Positions 15,700 through 25,274 are shown, counted from the first letter of the stretch. The stretch: 57,018 nt of DNA from Humibacillus sp. DSM 29435 (GCF_001758225.1 NZ_MAST01000022.1:1-57018); one strand, 5' to 3'. Made by a program: numbers and translations. The notes: a model not told the origin generated them from the letters alone.

Positions 15700-18159
15700 T
15701 CAGCCAGCCTGTCCTCCGGCCTGCCACTCGGTCGCGCCACCGTCGTAGGAGATCGTGGCAGACGCCACCGAGACCTCGCCGCCGGTGCCCGACCTCACCG
15801 AGACGAGCACGGGGTTCACCAGGCGCGACGGCGGCATCCCGGGGAACGCTCCCTCTCGCGACTGCACCGTCAAGACCTGGCGCGAATCGTTCCAACGCAT
15901 CGGCACGAAGGCGAACTCTCCGCCCTCGTAACCGTACCCGTCGCCGGCGTCCTCGTAGAGGTCGAACGCTCCGTCGCGGCCGGGGTAGACCCGAAGCTCG
16001 ATCGGCCCCCAAGGGTCCTCGTCGGTGTGCTGCACCAACGGGCCCAACGGAAGGATCGTGCCCGCCCGGACGAACACGGGGATGCGCTCCAACGGGGCCT
16101 CGACGAGGATCATCTGACCACCCTCGTGCTGCTTGCCGGTCCAGAAGTCGAACCATTCGGTGCCGGCCGGCAGATAGACGGATCGCGAACGAGCCACTCC
16201 TGTCAGCGGCGTCGAGTCGGGTCCGTGAACCATGGCGTGTGTCACCGGGCAGACCAGCAGCGAAGGGCCGAGCATGAACTGGTCGACGATGTCGTAGACC
16301 GCGGGGTCGTCACGGAAGTCGAAGGCGAGCGCGCGCATCGGGGTGTACGCACGGTGGGTGGTCCAGCCACTCAACGAGTAGAGGTAGGGCAGCAGGCGGT
16401 AGCGCAGCCGCAGGAAGACCGCGATGGTGTCGTAGACCGGCTCTCCCGGTTCGCCGAACCGCCACGGCTCGCGCGGCGTGCAGCGCCCGTGCGAACGGAA
16501 CACCGGGGTGAACGTGCCCGCCTGAAGCCAGCGCAGGTACAGCTCGCGGTAGCCCAGGTCGAGGTTGCCCTGCTCGTAGTCGCCCGACCAGAACCACAGG
16601 TCGCCGGGCGTGACGAAGTAGGCGCCGATGTCGAAGGTCCAGAACGGGGTGCCGGTCACGCATAGGTTGAGCCCGGCAGCGAACTGCCGACGCAGGGAGT
16701 CCCACGTCGCCGACCAGTCGCCCGACCAGGTCACCGCGGCGTAGCGTTGCTGGCCGACGAAGCCCGACCGGGTCAGGGTGAAGACCCGCTTGTCGTCGCC
16801 CTGAGCACGCAGGCCCTTGTAGAGGCCGGCGGAGTGCGCCAGCGAGTAGCCGTTGATGCGCTCCGGGTCGAGGTACTTCTTCATCTCGTCGGTGTTGATG
16901 ACCACGCGCTGCCACGGTTGCGGACGCACGGCCCCCTTCCAGTCGGCCTCGAACGGCTCGGTGCAGTCAGACCAGAAGGCGTCCACCCCGTGCTGGGCGT
17001 AGCCTTCGCGCACCTGGGCGGCGTACCGCTCCCGCGCCGCCGGGTCGAAGGCGTCGTAGGTCGAGCCGTCACCGAGCAGCTGACCGTGCTCGCGGAACTC
17101 CCGCTGGTTGGCCCCGTCGCCGTGCATGTTCGGCCAGATCGACACCATGAGCCGGCAGTCCATCGCGTGCAGCTGCTCCACGAGTCCCTTGGGATCGGGG
17201 AAACGGTTGGGGTCCAAGGACTTCTGCCCCCACTGCCCCTCAGGCCAGCTCTGCCAGTCCTGCACGATGCAGTCGATCGGCAGGTCGCGAGCGCGGAACT
17301 GACCGACGACCTCGACGAGCTCGGCGGCATCTACGTAGCGGTCCTTGCTCTGCACGTAGCCGAGCGCCCAGCGGGGCAGCATCGGTGCCTGCCCGGTGAG
17401 GCGGCGCACCTCGCCGACGATGTCGTCGAGCTCCGGCCCGAGGATGAACAGGAAGTCGAGCTCGTCGTCGGTCTCGGTCCAGAAGTAGGTGCCGTGCTGG
17501 TCGTCGTGGAAGGAGGCCAGCGACTGGCTGTCCCAGAGGATGCCGTACCCGTTCGTCGAGACGATCATCGGGGCGACGATCTTCATGTTCTGCTGGTAGA
17601 GGTACTCGTGGTGCCCGCGGTAGTTGAGGATGCCGTCCTCGTGCTGACCGAGCCCGTAGATCGCCTCGCCAGGCTGGAACTCCAGGCGCAGCGTCGTGGA
17701 GTAGGCCTGCCGGTCGACGACAGTGTCGGTGCCCGTCACCACCGCCCGCTCCCCGTCGGCGCCCCGCACCGTCGTGATGTCGGTGTCGTCGGAGAACACC
17801 GTGCGCAGCACGTCGACCTCCTCGAGCAGCTTCGCATCCTGACGGTCGTGGGGCTCGCGCACGAGCAGCCGGCCAGTCGCGTCGGTCCACGTGAACGCCC
17901 CTGTGGCACGGTCGATCTCGAGGCGTAGCGAGGGAGTCGAGAGCACCAGGATGCCGTCTGCCTCCTCGACCGCGGGAGCGTTGCGTTCCAGCCCGCCCAG
18001 CAGCATCCCGTTCGACCGCAGGGACTGGTCTGTGAAGCTCGGGCGGCCCGTATACACGACCCGCATCACCCCGTCCCCGATCGCCTGGACCAGAAGGCGG
18101 CCGGCGGTCGTGGTGACGACCACGCCGTCGCTGTTTACCGCGTGAGCGAGAACCTTCAT
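15700..18159 (-). CDS. GH31-family glycoside hydrolase (alpha-xylosidase / alpha-glucosidase type)
   Basis: This is an 819-residue protein without a signal peptide. The beta-sandwich N-domain (to about 255) is followed by a catalytic barrel with the GH31 nucleophile Asp398 in FWSDCTEPF and the acid/base Asp481 in TWSGDWSATW, plus YGLGQHEDGILNYRG and FRSHGRCTPREPW in expected places. C-terminal beta domains follow. The overall pattern is closest to alpha-xylosidases, but alpha-glucosidase or alpha-galactosidase activity is possible. The ATG at 18159 overlaps the stop of the upstream beta-mannosidase gene by four bases, so translation is coupled. The pair probably removes side groups and mannose from imported oligosaccharides. 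Confidence 0.88.
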   Translation of the reverse strand: MKVLAHAVNSDGVVVTTTAGRLLVQAIGDGVMRVVYTGRPSFTDQSLRSNGMLLGGLERNAPAVEEADGILVLSTPSLRLEIDRATGAFTWTDATGRLLVREPHDRQDAKLLEEVDVLRTVFSDDTDITTVRGADGERAVVTGTDTVVDRQAYSTTLRLEFQPGEAIYGLGQHEDGILNYRGHHEYLYQQNMKIVAPMIVSTNGYGILWDSQSLASFHDDQHGTYFWTETDDELDFLFILGPELDDIVGEVRRLTGQAPMLPRWALGYVQSKDRYVDAAELVEVVGQFRARDLPIDCIVQDWQSWPEGQWGQKSLDPNRFPDPKGLVEQLHAMDCRLMVSIWPNMHGDGANQREFREHGQLLGDGSTYDAFDPAARERYAAQVREGYAQHGVDAFWSDCTEPFEADWKGAVRPQPWQRVVINTDEMKKYLDPERINGYSLAHSAGLYKGLRAQGDDKRVFTLTRSGFVGQQRYAAVTWSGDWSATWDSLRRQFAAGLNLCVTGTPFWTFDIGAYFVTPGDLWFWSGDYEQGNLDLGYRELYLRWLQAGTFTPVFRSHGRCTPREPWRFGEPGEPVYDTIAVFLRLRYRLLPYLYSLSGWTTHRAYTPMRALAFDFRDDPAVYDIVDQFMLGPSLLVCPVTHAMVHGPDSTPLTGVARSRSVYLPAGTEWFDFWTGKQHEGGQMILVEAPLERIPVFVRAGTILPLGPLVQHTDEDPWGPIELRVYPGRDGAFDLYEDAGDGYGYEGGEFAFVPMRWNDSRQVLTVQSREGAFPGMPPSRLVNPVLVSVRSGTGGEVSVASATISYDGGATEWQAGGQAG

Positions 18160-20639
18160 GCCGACACCGCTTCCGGTCGTGGGTGGACGAGGTGGTTCAC
18201 GCTCATCAGCACCGGTGCTGAGGTCAGTGCTGTTGGTTCAAGGTCGGCGGTGCTGGTCACCGAGAACGTGTACGACTCCCCCGGCAGCAAGGTGACGAGC
18301 TGTTCGGAGACCGTTGCGTCCGGGTCGAGGCGGTCGACGTTGAGCACGAGGTCCTTCACCAAGGACTCGGCGGTGACCGTGAGGTCAAAACCGCTGTGGG
18401 AGCGCCGGACCTCGGTGCGCAGGGACGGTTCGGGAAAGGGCACATCAAGGTCTTCGGCGAACCACCACCAGGCCCGGCCGTCGTCACTGGCCGACGGGCA
18501 GCTCGCGACGAGCAGCTCCTGGGTCGCATCGCCCACGCCCTGGAGCGCCGCCTCGAGAATCGTGGTGACTCCCGTTCGAGGCGCGACGTCGATGGTCACC
18601 TGCTCGGTCGCCAGGGTCTCCCCGACCAGGTTCATGCGCCTGACCTCGACGGTGTCGCACCAGGGTTCAGCGCTGTCGTTGCTGGCGATGAGGGCAACTC
18701 CCTCCTCGCGCGGCTGCAGCAGCAGCACGCGGGGGGCGTTGAGCTTGCGGAGCGCGTACCACAGCGGCTTGCGGCGGCCGTTGCTGTCGATCACGGCCCA
18801 GCTGACCGCCGGCCAGCAGTCGTTGAGCTGCCAGACGACGTAGCCGGCGTTGCGCGGGGCGTGGGAACGGTAGTGCGAGACGGCGCAGCCGATAGCTCGC
18901 GCCTGGTCGAGCTGGGTGGTGAAGTACCAGTCGTCGAAGCCGGTCGGCGTCGGCAGGTGCCCGGTCCAGCCGCGTTCGAGCTTGAGGTTGCCGTCGATGG
19001 CCTTCTGGTGGTTCGCCATTCCCGGAGAGTCGGGGGCCGGTTGCTCGTCGTGGATCGCCGGTATCAAGGTGGAGTGGTTCGCCGGGGCCTGAAACCCGAA
19101 CTCGGCCACGAACCGTGGGATGGCGCTCCGGTACTCGAGATAGTCGACGCTGAACCAGACCTTCCAGCTGTGCACCGGGCCGTGATCGGGAAGGGTCGGG
19201 TGGCTCTCGTCGTTCGGTGACCACGGGCTCGACGGAATGTAGGCCCGACCCGGGTCGATCTCGTCGATGATCGCCGGGAACAGCTCGTGGTAGTAGCGGC
19301 CGCCCCAGCCCTCGCCCTCGGCCATGCGCTCCTTGAAGCCCCAGTTGTAGTAGCCCTCGATGTTCTCGTTGCCGCCGCTCCAGAGGGCGAGAGAAGGGTT
19401 GCGCGCCAGCCGGGCGACGTGCTCACGCGCCTCGGCCTCGACCTCCTGCCACATCTCCGGAGCCTCGGAGTAGCAGGCACAGGCGAACTGGAAGTCCTGC
19501 CAGACGAGGATCCCCTGACGGTTGCAAGCGTCGTAGAAGTCGTCGCTCTCGTAGATGCCGCCGCCCCAGGCGCGAAGCAGGTTCATCCCGCCGTCTACCG
19601 CGCCCTGCACGGCCTGCTCATAGTCACGGCTGGTCATCCGGCTCGGAAAACAGTCACCCGGGATCCAGTTCGCTCCCTTGACCCAGACGAACTGGCCGTT
19701 GACGTGGAACTCGAAGCTGGTGCCGTAGGCGTCCGGCTCGATCCGTACCTCGACCGTACGGAAACCGATGTCGTGGCTCCACGTGTCGAGCTCAATGCCG
19801 CCGCTGGAAGCACGCACGACCAGCCGGTACAGCGGCTGCTCGCCATGTCCGCGTGGCCACCACAGTTCCGGCTCGTCGAGCGTGAGCGACAGCTCGGCCC
19901 GGTCATCTGTGGTCGCCGCAGTGGCGCTCGACGTGGTTCCGTCGGGCGCCTGAAGCTCGACGTCCACGACGACCTCATGGGCTGCGGAGCGCTCGAGGGC
20001 GACCACGAGCGCCACGTGGCCCTGGCCCTGCTCGTCGACGGTGACGTTCGGCACGACGGAGCGGAGCCGTGCTGTCGACCACTGGTGCAGGTGCATCGGC
20101 CGCCAGATCCCGGCCGTGGTCAGGGTGGGGCCCCAGTCCCAGCCGAAGTTGGCGGCCATCTTCCGCAGCGCGTTGTAGGGCAGGGCGTCTCCCACCAGTG
20201 GCTTGGCCCCCAGTCGCTGCTCCGACTCCCGAGCCGCGCGCAGGGGTGCGTCGAAGTCCACGACGAGCTCGTTGTCGGCCCCCAGTGCCGATCGCACGTC
20301 GAAGCGGTACGTCCGGTGCTGGTTCTTGGTCCGGCCCACGACGGCGCCGTTCAGGGTCACGGTGGCCACCGTGTCGAGGCCTTCGGCGACCAGGTCGACG
20401 CGTTCGTGGCCCTCGTCGACGAAGTCGAACGTGGTGCGGTACCGGGCGTCGGTCTCACCGATCCACTGCACCTGCTGCTCGTTGCGGTCGAGATACGGGT
20501 CGGGGATGAGTCCGCCGGCGAGCAGGTCGGTGTGCACGCAGCCGGGCACGGTCGCGGGGATGGCCCGTGGTAGGCCGTCGGGTCGTGCACCGCCGCTCAG
20601 ACTGAGCGTCCATCCGTTCGAGATCGTCGTTGTCGACAT
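18156..20639 (-). CDS. GH2-family beta-mannosidase
   Basis: This is an 827-residue cytoplasmic protein. A jelly-roll sugar-binding domain (1-190) and an immunoglobulin-like domain precede the barrel, which has the acid/base Glu425 in SGGNENIEGYYNW and the nucleophile Glu513 in FVAEFGFQAP. WDWGPTLTTAGIWRP and RAWGGGIYE are typical of beta-mannosidases rather than beta-galactosidases. I chose the ATG at 20639 because AGGAAG lies nine bases upstream; an in-frame ATG 12 codons earlier is less well placed. It should release mannose from the non-reducing end of manno-oligosaccharides. It is coupled to GH31 by an ATGA overlap and lies 93 bp after eda. Confidence 0.92.
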   Translation of the reverse strand: MSTTTISNGWTLSLSGGARPDGLPRAIPATVPGCVHTDLLAGGLIPDPYLDRNEQQVQWIGETDARYRTTFDFVDEGHERVDLVAEGLDTVATVTLNGAVVGRTKNQHRTYRFDVRSALGADNELVVDFDAPLRAARESEQRLGAKPLVGDALPYNALRKMAANFGWDWGPTLTTAGIWRPMHLHQWSTARLRSVVPNVTVDEQGQGHVALVVALERSAAHEVVVDVELQAPDGTTSSATAATTDDRAELSLTLDEPELWWPRGHGEQPLYRLVVRASSGGIELDTWSHDIGFRTVEVRIEPDAYGTSFEFHVNGQFVWVKGANWIPGDCFPSRMTSRDYEQAVQGAVDGGMNLLRAWGGGIYESDDFYDACNRQGILVWQDFQFACACYSEAPEMWQEVEAEAREHVARLARNPSLALWSGGNENIEGYYNWGFKERMAEGEGWGGRYYHELFPAIIDEIDPGRAYIPSSPWSPNDESHPTLPDHGPVHSWKVWFSVDYLEYRSAIPRFVAEFGFQAPANHSTLIPAIHDEQPAPDSPGMANHQKAIDGNLKLERGWTGHLPTPTGFDDWYFTTQLDQARAIGCAVSHYRSHAPRNAGYVVWQLNDCWPAVSWAVIDSNGRRKPLWYALRKLNAPRVLLLQPREEGVALIASNDSAEPWCDTVEVRRMNLVGETLATEQVTIDVAPRTGVTTILEAALQGVGDATQELLVASCPSASDDGRAWWWFAEDLDVPFPEPSLRTEVRRSHSGFDLTVTAESLVKDLVLNVDRLDPDATVSEQLVTLLPGESYTFSVTSTADLEPTALTSAPVLMSVNHLVHPRPEAVSA

Positions 20640-20664
20640 CGGTGAGTCTTCCTGTTGTAGCGGC

Positions 20665-20678
20665 TTCGTGGGCACGAA
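20665..20678. promoter_or_regulatory. Short inverted repeat TTCGTG-GG-CACGAA before the beta-mannosidase gene
   Basis: A six-bp inverted repeat with a two-base spacer lies 26-39 bp upstream of the GH2 start, in the 93-bp gap after eda. It may be an operator or part of an internal promoter for the GH2-GH31 pair. Short palindromes of this size can occur by chance in GC-rich DNA. Confidence 0.3.
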
Positions 20679-20732
20679 AGAAACGAGAGGTCCGGGTCAA
20701 GATCGGGGATGCCGCCCCGTCGCGGGTGCTGC

Positions 20733-21362
20733 TCACCCGCCTCGAGCCAGCAGCTTCGTCACCCGGTCGCGCACGTCCTGTTCGGTTCCGGCGGTGAGGG
20801 CCGAGCCGACTCCGACGGCGACGGCGCCGGCCGCCAACCAGTCGGGAACGTCCTCGATGGCAACGCCGCCGCTCGGAACGAGCTCCACGAGCGGTAGGGG
20901 AGCCCGCAGGTGCCGGAAGGAGCCGATCCCCCACAGGGAGGCCGGGAAGAGCTTCACCATGTCGGCGCCGGCCGCGACCGCGGTGATGATCTCGGTCGGG
21001 GTGGCGGCCCCGGGCAGGGCGAACATGTCGGCGTCGTGAGCCGCGCGGATCGCCGCCCTGTCGGTGCAGGGAGACACGACGAAGGACGCTCCCGCCCGAG
21101 CGCTGGCGCGAACCTCCTCGACCGTGACCGCCGTGCCGACACCGATGTGAACGCTGCCGGCGACCTCGTCGACGAGCTCACGCACGACCTCGAGGGCGTC
21201 GGGCGTGGTCAGGGCGACCTCGATGAGATCGACACCGCACATCACGAGCACCCCGGCGGCCTCCCGTGCCTGCTGCGGCGACGACGTGCGCACGATCGCC
21301 ACCAGCCGTTGAGCTCTGATGGCCTCAGCCACCGCGCCGCGCCGAGTCTCAGCGTCGGACAT
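20733..21362 (-). CDS. eda: KDPG aldolase (2-dehydro-3-deoxy-6-phosphogluconate aldolase)
   Basis: This 209-residue class I aldolase splits KDPG into pyruvate and glyceraldehyde 3-phosphate. The active site is complete: Arg25 in VAIVRT, Glu48 in LIEVALTTP, and the Schiff-base Lys137 in DMVKLFPAS, followed by the phosphate-binding VPSGGVAIEDV. Length is normal for Eda. Its start overlaps the kdgK stop by 14 bases, so the two are coupled. Together they carry out the last two steps from KDG to central metabolism, which ties the glycoside hydrolase genes to an acid-sugar route rather than to simple hexose phosphorylation. Confidence 0.93.
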   Translation of the reverse strand: MSDAETRRGAVAEAIRAQRLVAIVRTSSPQQAREAAGVLVMCGVDLIEVALTTPDALEVVRELVDEVAGSVHIGVGTAVTVEEVRASARAGASFVVSPCTDRAAIRAAHDADMFALPGAATPTEIITAVAAGADMVKLFPASLWGIGSFRHLRAPLPLVELVPSGGVAIEDVPDWLAAGAVAVGVGSALTAGTEQDVRDRVTKLLARGG

Positions 21363-22347
21363 CGGTCTCTCCTGCCTCGAGTGCCGTCACGTCGTCGGCG
21401 AACGGCAGCCCGGCGCTGTCTCCGCGGGTGGCCACGCACAGGGCCGACGTGATGGCGGCCGTGGTCAGGGCCCCGGGAACCGAGGGGGAGTCGAGCCAGG
21501 CGTGCAGAAACCCAGCGGCGAAGGCGTCTCCGGCCCCGACCGGGTCGGTGGCCGTCACCGGGAAGACGGGTTGGTGCCAGTACTGGTCGCGGTCGAAGGC
21601 CCACGACCCCCGTGCGCCGTCTTTGACGACGACGAGAGCGGGCCCGGAGGCGAGGATGGCCCGGGCCCCCGCCTCGGTGTCGCGCTCACCGGTCAGGGCC
21701 ACGACCTCGTCGAGCCCGGCCAGCACCACGTTGCACAGCGCGGCGAGGTCGCGCAGCCGCGGGATGGCCACCTCGTCAGTGCACAGCGAGCGCCGCAGGT
21801 TGGGGTCGAAGACCACTGCGACGCCAGACTCCCGAGCGGCCTCCACCACGGCGCGGGTGCATTCCCAAGCGCTGTCGCTGAGGATCGCGGTGATACCGGT
21901 GAGGTGCAGCAGCCTCGCACTACGAACGTAAGAACCGTCTATGTCGCCCGAACCCAGCGCGGCGCCGGCCGAGTCGGACCGGTAGTACGCGACCTGGATC
22001 GGCCGCTCGACCCAGACGTCTCGGAGCAACACCCCCGTCCGGCGAGTCGCGTCGCGGACGACGCGCGACACATCGACTCCCTCGGCCTGCAGGCCGCGGA
22101 CGATGCTGTCACCCAGGGCGTCCGTGCCGACGCGACCGAAGAAGCCCACCCGTCGACCGAGTCTCGCCAGGCCGGTGGCCACGTTGGCCTCGGCCCCGAC
22201 GACCTGGCGGGCAAACCGCTGCGACAGGGCGAGGTCCAACCCGTCGTCGGCGACGAAGCCGACCATGGCCTCCCCGAAGGTGACGACGTCGAGACCCTCC
22301 TGCGTCGCCGGAGCCGGCCGGCCGGGTGACGCGCGGACCACCGTCAT
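21349..22347 (-). CDS. kdgK: PfkB-family sugar kinase, probable 2-keto-3-deoxygluconate kinase
   Basis: This is a 332-residue ribokinase-fold kinase. It has the N-terminal DVVTFGEAMVGF strand, GGA-like VVGAEANVATGLARLG, and the PfkB C-terminal signature DPVGAGDAFAAGFL with the catalytic aspartate (the last D of GAGD). Family membership is certain. KDG as substrate is inferred from the 14-bp overlap with eda and from the aldonate dehydratases in the same island. It is first in a leftward operon kdgK-eda-GH2-GH31 and is divergent from the ROK regulator. Confidence 0.88.
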   Translation of the reverse strand: MTVVRASPGRPAPATQEGLDVVTFGEAMVGFVADDGLDLALSQRFARQVVGAEANVATGLARLGRRVGFFGRVGTDALGDSIVRGLQAEGVDVSRVVRDATRRTGVLLRDVWVERPIQVAYYRSDSAGAALGSGDIDGSYVRSARLLHLTGITAILSDSAWECTRAVVEAARESGVAVVFDPNLRRSLCTDEVAIPRLRDLAALCNVVLAGLDEVVALTGERDTEAGARAILASGPALVVVKDGARGSWAFDRDQYWHQPVFPVTATDPVGAGDAFAAGFLHAWLDSPSVPGALTTAAITSALCVATRGDSAGLPFADDVTALEAGETDVRR

Positions 22348-22670
22348 CGCCCGGCCGCAAGGGCGGCTGCGGGCCCGGGCCAGCGCTGGTGATGCTCCGT
22401 GCGGATCATGTCAGCGGCCTCGAGGACGGTAGGAACGTAGGGCGGTGGCGGCTCCGACGACTCCTGGGAACGCGGAGGCGGAGGACAACTGGCCCTATTC
22501 TTCTTTTCATCTCTACAGTAAGTCAAGCACCCGAGACTGCTCATAAACTGAGCCGACCGACAGGGTAGACGGTCGTATCGCTGACTGGACCGCCGACCAC
22601 CTATCGGCATCTTTCTGTAGCCTCTACACTAAGACGACGCTGGCTCTGGCCTCGGCGTCGAGTCCTGGTG
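22348..22670. promoter_or_regulatory. Divergent kdgK / ROK-regulator intergenic region with putative operators
   Basis: This 323-bp gap holds no gene. Around 22490-22640 it is clearly richer in A and T than its surroundings, as expected for two divergent promoters. Site one is TCTACAGTAAGTC (22512-22524), matching 10 of 13 bases of the GH28/GH26 motif. Site two is an imperfect inverted repeat, CTTTCTGTAG-CCT-CTACACTAAG (22611-22633), with 8 of 10 base pairs, 38 bp before the regulator start. The second arm is again a CTACA-TAAG variant. The likely meaning is autoregulation by the ROK protein plus control of kdgK. Confidence 0.55.
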
Positions 22671-23999
22671 ATGAGCACCGACCGCAAAGGGTGGCACGAC
22701 GACGTGACAACCAACTCGTCCGGACCGGGCGCGGCACTGGCCGGCCACCGGGCTCTGCTGCTCGACACGATCCGCGGCGCGGGAGAGATGAGCCGCGCAT
22801 CGCTGGCTCGCACGACGGGTCTGAACGCAGCCACGGTGACGGTCGCCGTCCGCGACCTGATCGCAGACGGCCTCATCGTCGAGATCGGGCGCGCCGCGTC
22901 AACCGGCGGCAAGCCCGCCGTCCTGCTCGCACTGGCGGCCGAGTCCCGTTACGCGCTGGGAGTTCACCTCGACCACACCTCGATCACCTACGTGATCGCC
23001 GACCTCTCCGGCAAGGTCGTCGCCGTCTGGCCCCGTCGCGGGGGGGCCGACGCTCGAGCACCGCAGCTGGTGGTGGAGCGCATCGCGGCAGAGCTGACCA
23101 CGTTCGTGCAGCGCATCGGCATCCCGACCGAGCGGCTGCTGGGCATCGGGTTGGTGTCTCCTGGACCAGCCACCTCCGCCACCGGGATCGCCCTCTCCTC
23201 CCCCGAGATGCGGCCCTGGATCGACTTCCCCCTGGTCGACGCGCTGGCCGCAGCCACCGGGCTGCCCGTGGTGCTGGGCAACGACGCAACGGCTGCGGCG
23301 GTCGGCGAGTTCTGGTCGGGCCACGTCGACCCGACGGCAATGTTTGCCGCTCTCTACATGGGAACGGGGATCGGCGCGGGGATCATCATGGCGGGCAACC
23401 CGATCCTCGGCTCGAGCGGCAACGCGGGCGAGATCGGCCACATCTGCGTCGCGCGTGACGGCGCCCTGTGCTGGTGCGGCAGCCGGGGCTGCCTCGAGAC
23501 CGTGGCCGGGGCGGCGGCGATCGTGCACGCGGCCCGGGCCGCGGGCCGCGCTCCAGCCGGCGAGTTCCTGCACGACCAGTTCGCCGACGTGGCCCGAGAG
23601 GCGCTCGCCGGCCAACCCACCGCGGTCGCGCTCTTCGAGGATGCCGCCGACTACGTTGCCGTCGCAGTCCAGTCGTTGACCAACATCCTTGACCTCGACC
23701 ACGTGGTGCTGACCGGCCCGGCCTTCGCCATCGCCGGTGCCCTGTTCGTGCCTGCCATCCAGCGCCAGCTGGCCCACGCGTTCTTCGCTCGGGGTACCCA
23801 CGGCGTGGAGGTGACCGTCTCGTCGAACGCCTCGTACGCCGCAGCGACGGGCGCGGCCGCCATGGTGCTGCAGAGCGAGCTCGCGCCTCGCCCGACCATG
23901 TCGGGCCGCCCGGCTGCGACCTCCGGCGCCAGCCCCTCCGCGATCGCCGGCACCGGGCCGTCAACGTCCGGGGCTCCCCTCGTGGCTGCTTTCGACTGA
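22671..23999 (+). CDS. ROK-family transcriptional regulator
   Basis: This is a protein of about 442 residues with an N-terminal winged helix (RASLARTTGLNAATVTVAVRDLIADGLI) followed by a ROK sugar-kinase-like domain. The ROK zinc site is visible in GEIGHICV...GALCWCGSRGCLE, and the DXGT-like phosphate region is degenerate, as in repressors. Such proteins are derepressed by a sugar or sugar phosphate. The start is uncertain: GTG 22668, ATG 22671, or GTG 22704, which has AAAGGGTGG upstream. The C-terminal 40 residues are a low-complexity A/P/S/T tail. It heads an apparent seven-gene operon and probably controls the island. Confidence 0.88.
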   Translation: MSTDRKGWHDDVTTNSSGPGAALAGHRALLLDTIRGAGEMSRASLARTTGLNAATVTVAVRDLIADGLIVEIGRAASTGGKPAVLLALAAESRYALGVHLDHTSITYVIADLSGKVVAVWPRRGGADARAPQLVVERIAAELTTFVQRIGIPTERLLGIGLVSPGPATSATGIALSSPEMRPWIDFPLVDALAAATGLPVVLGNDATAAAVGEFWSGHVDPTAMFAALYMGTGIGAGIIMAGNPILGSSGNAGEIGHICVARDGALCWCGSRGCLETVAGAAAIVHAARAAGRAPAGEFLHDQFADVAREALAGQPTAVALFEDAADYVAVAVQSLTNILDLDHVVLTGPAFAIAGALFVPAIQRQLAHAFFARGTHGVEVTVSSNASYAAATGAAAMVLQSELAPRPTMSGRPAATSGASPSAIAGTGPSTSGAPLVAAFD

Positions 24000-24053
24000 T
24001 CCCAGCCACCCGCCCGACGACCCTGCGAACCGGTAACGACAGAGAGTCTCATC

Positions 24054-25274
24054 ATGACCGTCACGTGGATCGACCAGCCCGACCACCGGGCCTGGCTGCG
24101 GCTGCAGACTCGCCTGCAGCTGCACTTCGCCCGTCGTTTCCCGCACCCCGACGGCGGCGCCTGGTACCTCGATGACGACGGCCGCCCCGACGAGGCGTTG
24201 CCCGTGCACACCTGGATCTCGGCCCGCATGCTGCACGTCTACAGCCTGGGCCATCTGGCCGGCATCCCAGGCTGCGCCCCGCTCGCAGGCCGAGCCCTCG
24301 ACGGCCTACGAGGCCCCCTGCGTGACCCGGTGCACGGGGGCTGGTTCGCTTCCGTCGGGCCAGGAACCGAACGCGACGACGCCAAGGTCGGTTACGCCCA
24401 CGCGTTCGTCGTCTTCGCCTCCGCGAGCGCCACGGTCGCCGGTGTGCCCGGGGCTCGAGACGTCTTGGACGAGGCCCTCGAGGTGCTGGACAGCCGCTTC
24501 TGGGAGGAGGGGCCGGGGCTGCACCGAGACTCCGCCGTCGCGGACTGGTCGGTCTTCAGCGACTACCGCGGCATCAACGCCAACATGCACGGGGTCGAGG
24601 CGCTGCTCTCAGCGTCAGACGCCACCGGTGACGCGCGATGGCGTGAGCGCGCGGCGCGCGTGACCGAGACCGTGCTCGGGTGGGCCGCCGGCAACGACTG
24701 GCGCATTCCCGAACACTTCGACGCCCACTGGACCCCCATGATGGAGCACCACCGCGACGAGCCGAACCACCCGTTCGAGCCCTACGGTGCGACCGTCGGT
24801 CACGGGCTGGAGTGGTCGCGCCTCGCGGTGCAGGTCGCCGCCTCAGGCGTCGGTCGAGCCGGGCTGCTGGCTGACGGAGCCGTCCGCCTCTTCGACCGCG
24901 CGGTGTCCGACGGGTGGGCCGTCGACGGTGCCGATGGCTTCGTGTACACGACCGACTGGTCGGGCACTCCCGTGGTGCGTCAACGGATGCACTGGGTGGT
25001 GGCCGAGGCGATCTCTGCCGCCGCCGCGCTGGGCGCCCACACCGCAGATCCACGCTACGACGGCTGGTACCGCACCTGGTGGGACTACGCGGCCACCCAC
25101 CTCATTGCCGACAACGGCTCCTGGCGTCACGAGCTCGACCCGCAGAACCGTCCGGCCGCCACGGTCTGGCCCGGTCGTCCCGACCTCTATCACTCGGTGC
25201 ACGCGACGATGCTGCCGCGCCTGCCCCTGGCCCCGACCGCCCCGACCGCGTTGGCCCGCGGTCTGTTGCGCTGA
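24054..25274 (+). CDS. AGE-family sugar isomerase/epimerase (mannose isomerase-like)
   Basis: This 406-residue protein has the (alpha/alpha)6-barrel pattern of N-acylglucosamine 2-epimerase-family enzymes: HTWISARMLHVYSLGHLAG, DPVHGGWFASV, HAFVVFASASATVAG, NANMHGVEALL, HFDAHWTPM, GHGLEWSRLAVQ and MHWVVAEAISAAAALG. Length fits the free-sugar members: YihS-type aldose-ketose isomerases, mannose isomerase and cellobiose/mannobiose 2-epimerase. Context (beta-mannanase, beta-mannosidase) favours mannose-fructose interconversion or epimerisation of mannobiose. It follows the ROK gene by 54 bp and precedes the RraA-like gene by 29 bp. Confidence 0.85.
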   Translation: MTVTWIDQPDHRAWLRLQTRLQLHFARRFPHPDGGAWYLDDDGRPDEALPVHTWISARMLHVYSLGHLAGIPGCAPLAGRALDGLRGPLRDPVHGGWFASVGPGTERDDAKVGYAHAFVVFASASATVAGVPGARDVLDEALEVLDSRFWEEGPGLHRDSAVADWSVFSDYRGINANMHGVEALLSASDATGDARWRERAARVTETVLGWAAGNDWRIPEHFDAHWTPMMEHHRDEPNHPFEPYGATVGHGLEWSRLAVQVAASGVGRAGLLADGAVRLFDRAVSDGWAVDGADGFVYTTDWSGTPVVRQRMHWVVAEAISAAAALGAHTADPRYDGWYRTWWDYAATHLIADNGSWRHELDPQNRPAATVWPGRPDLYHSVHATMLPRLPLAPTAPTALARGLLR

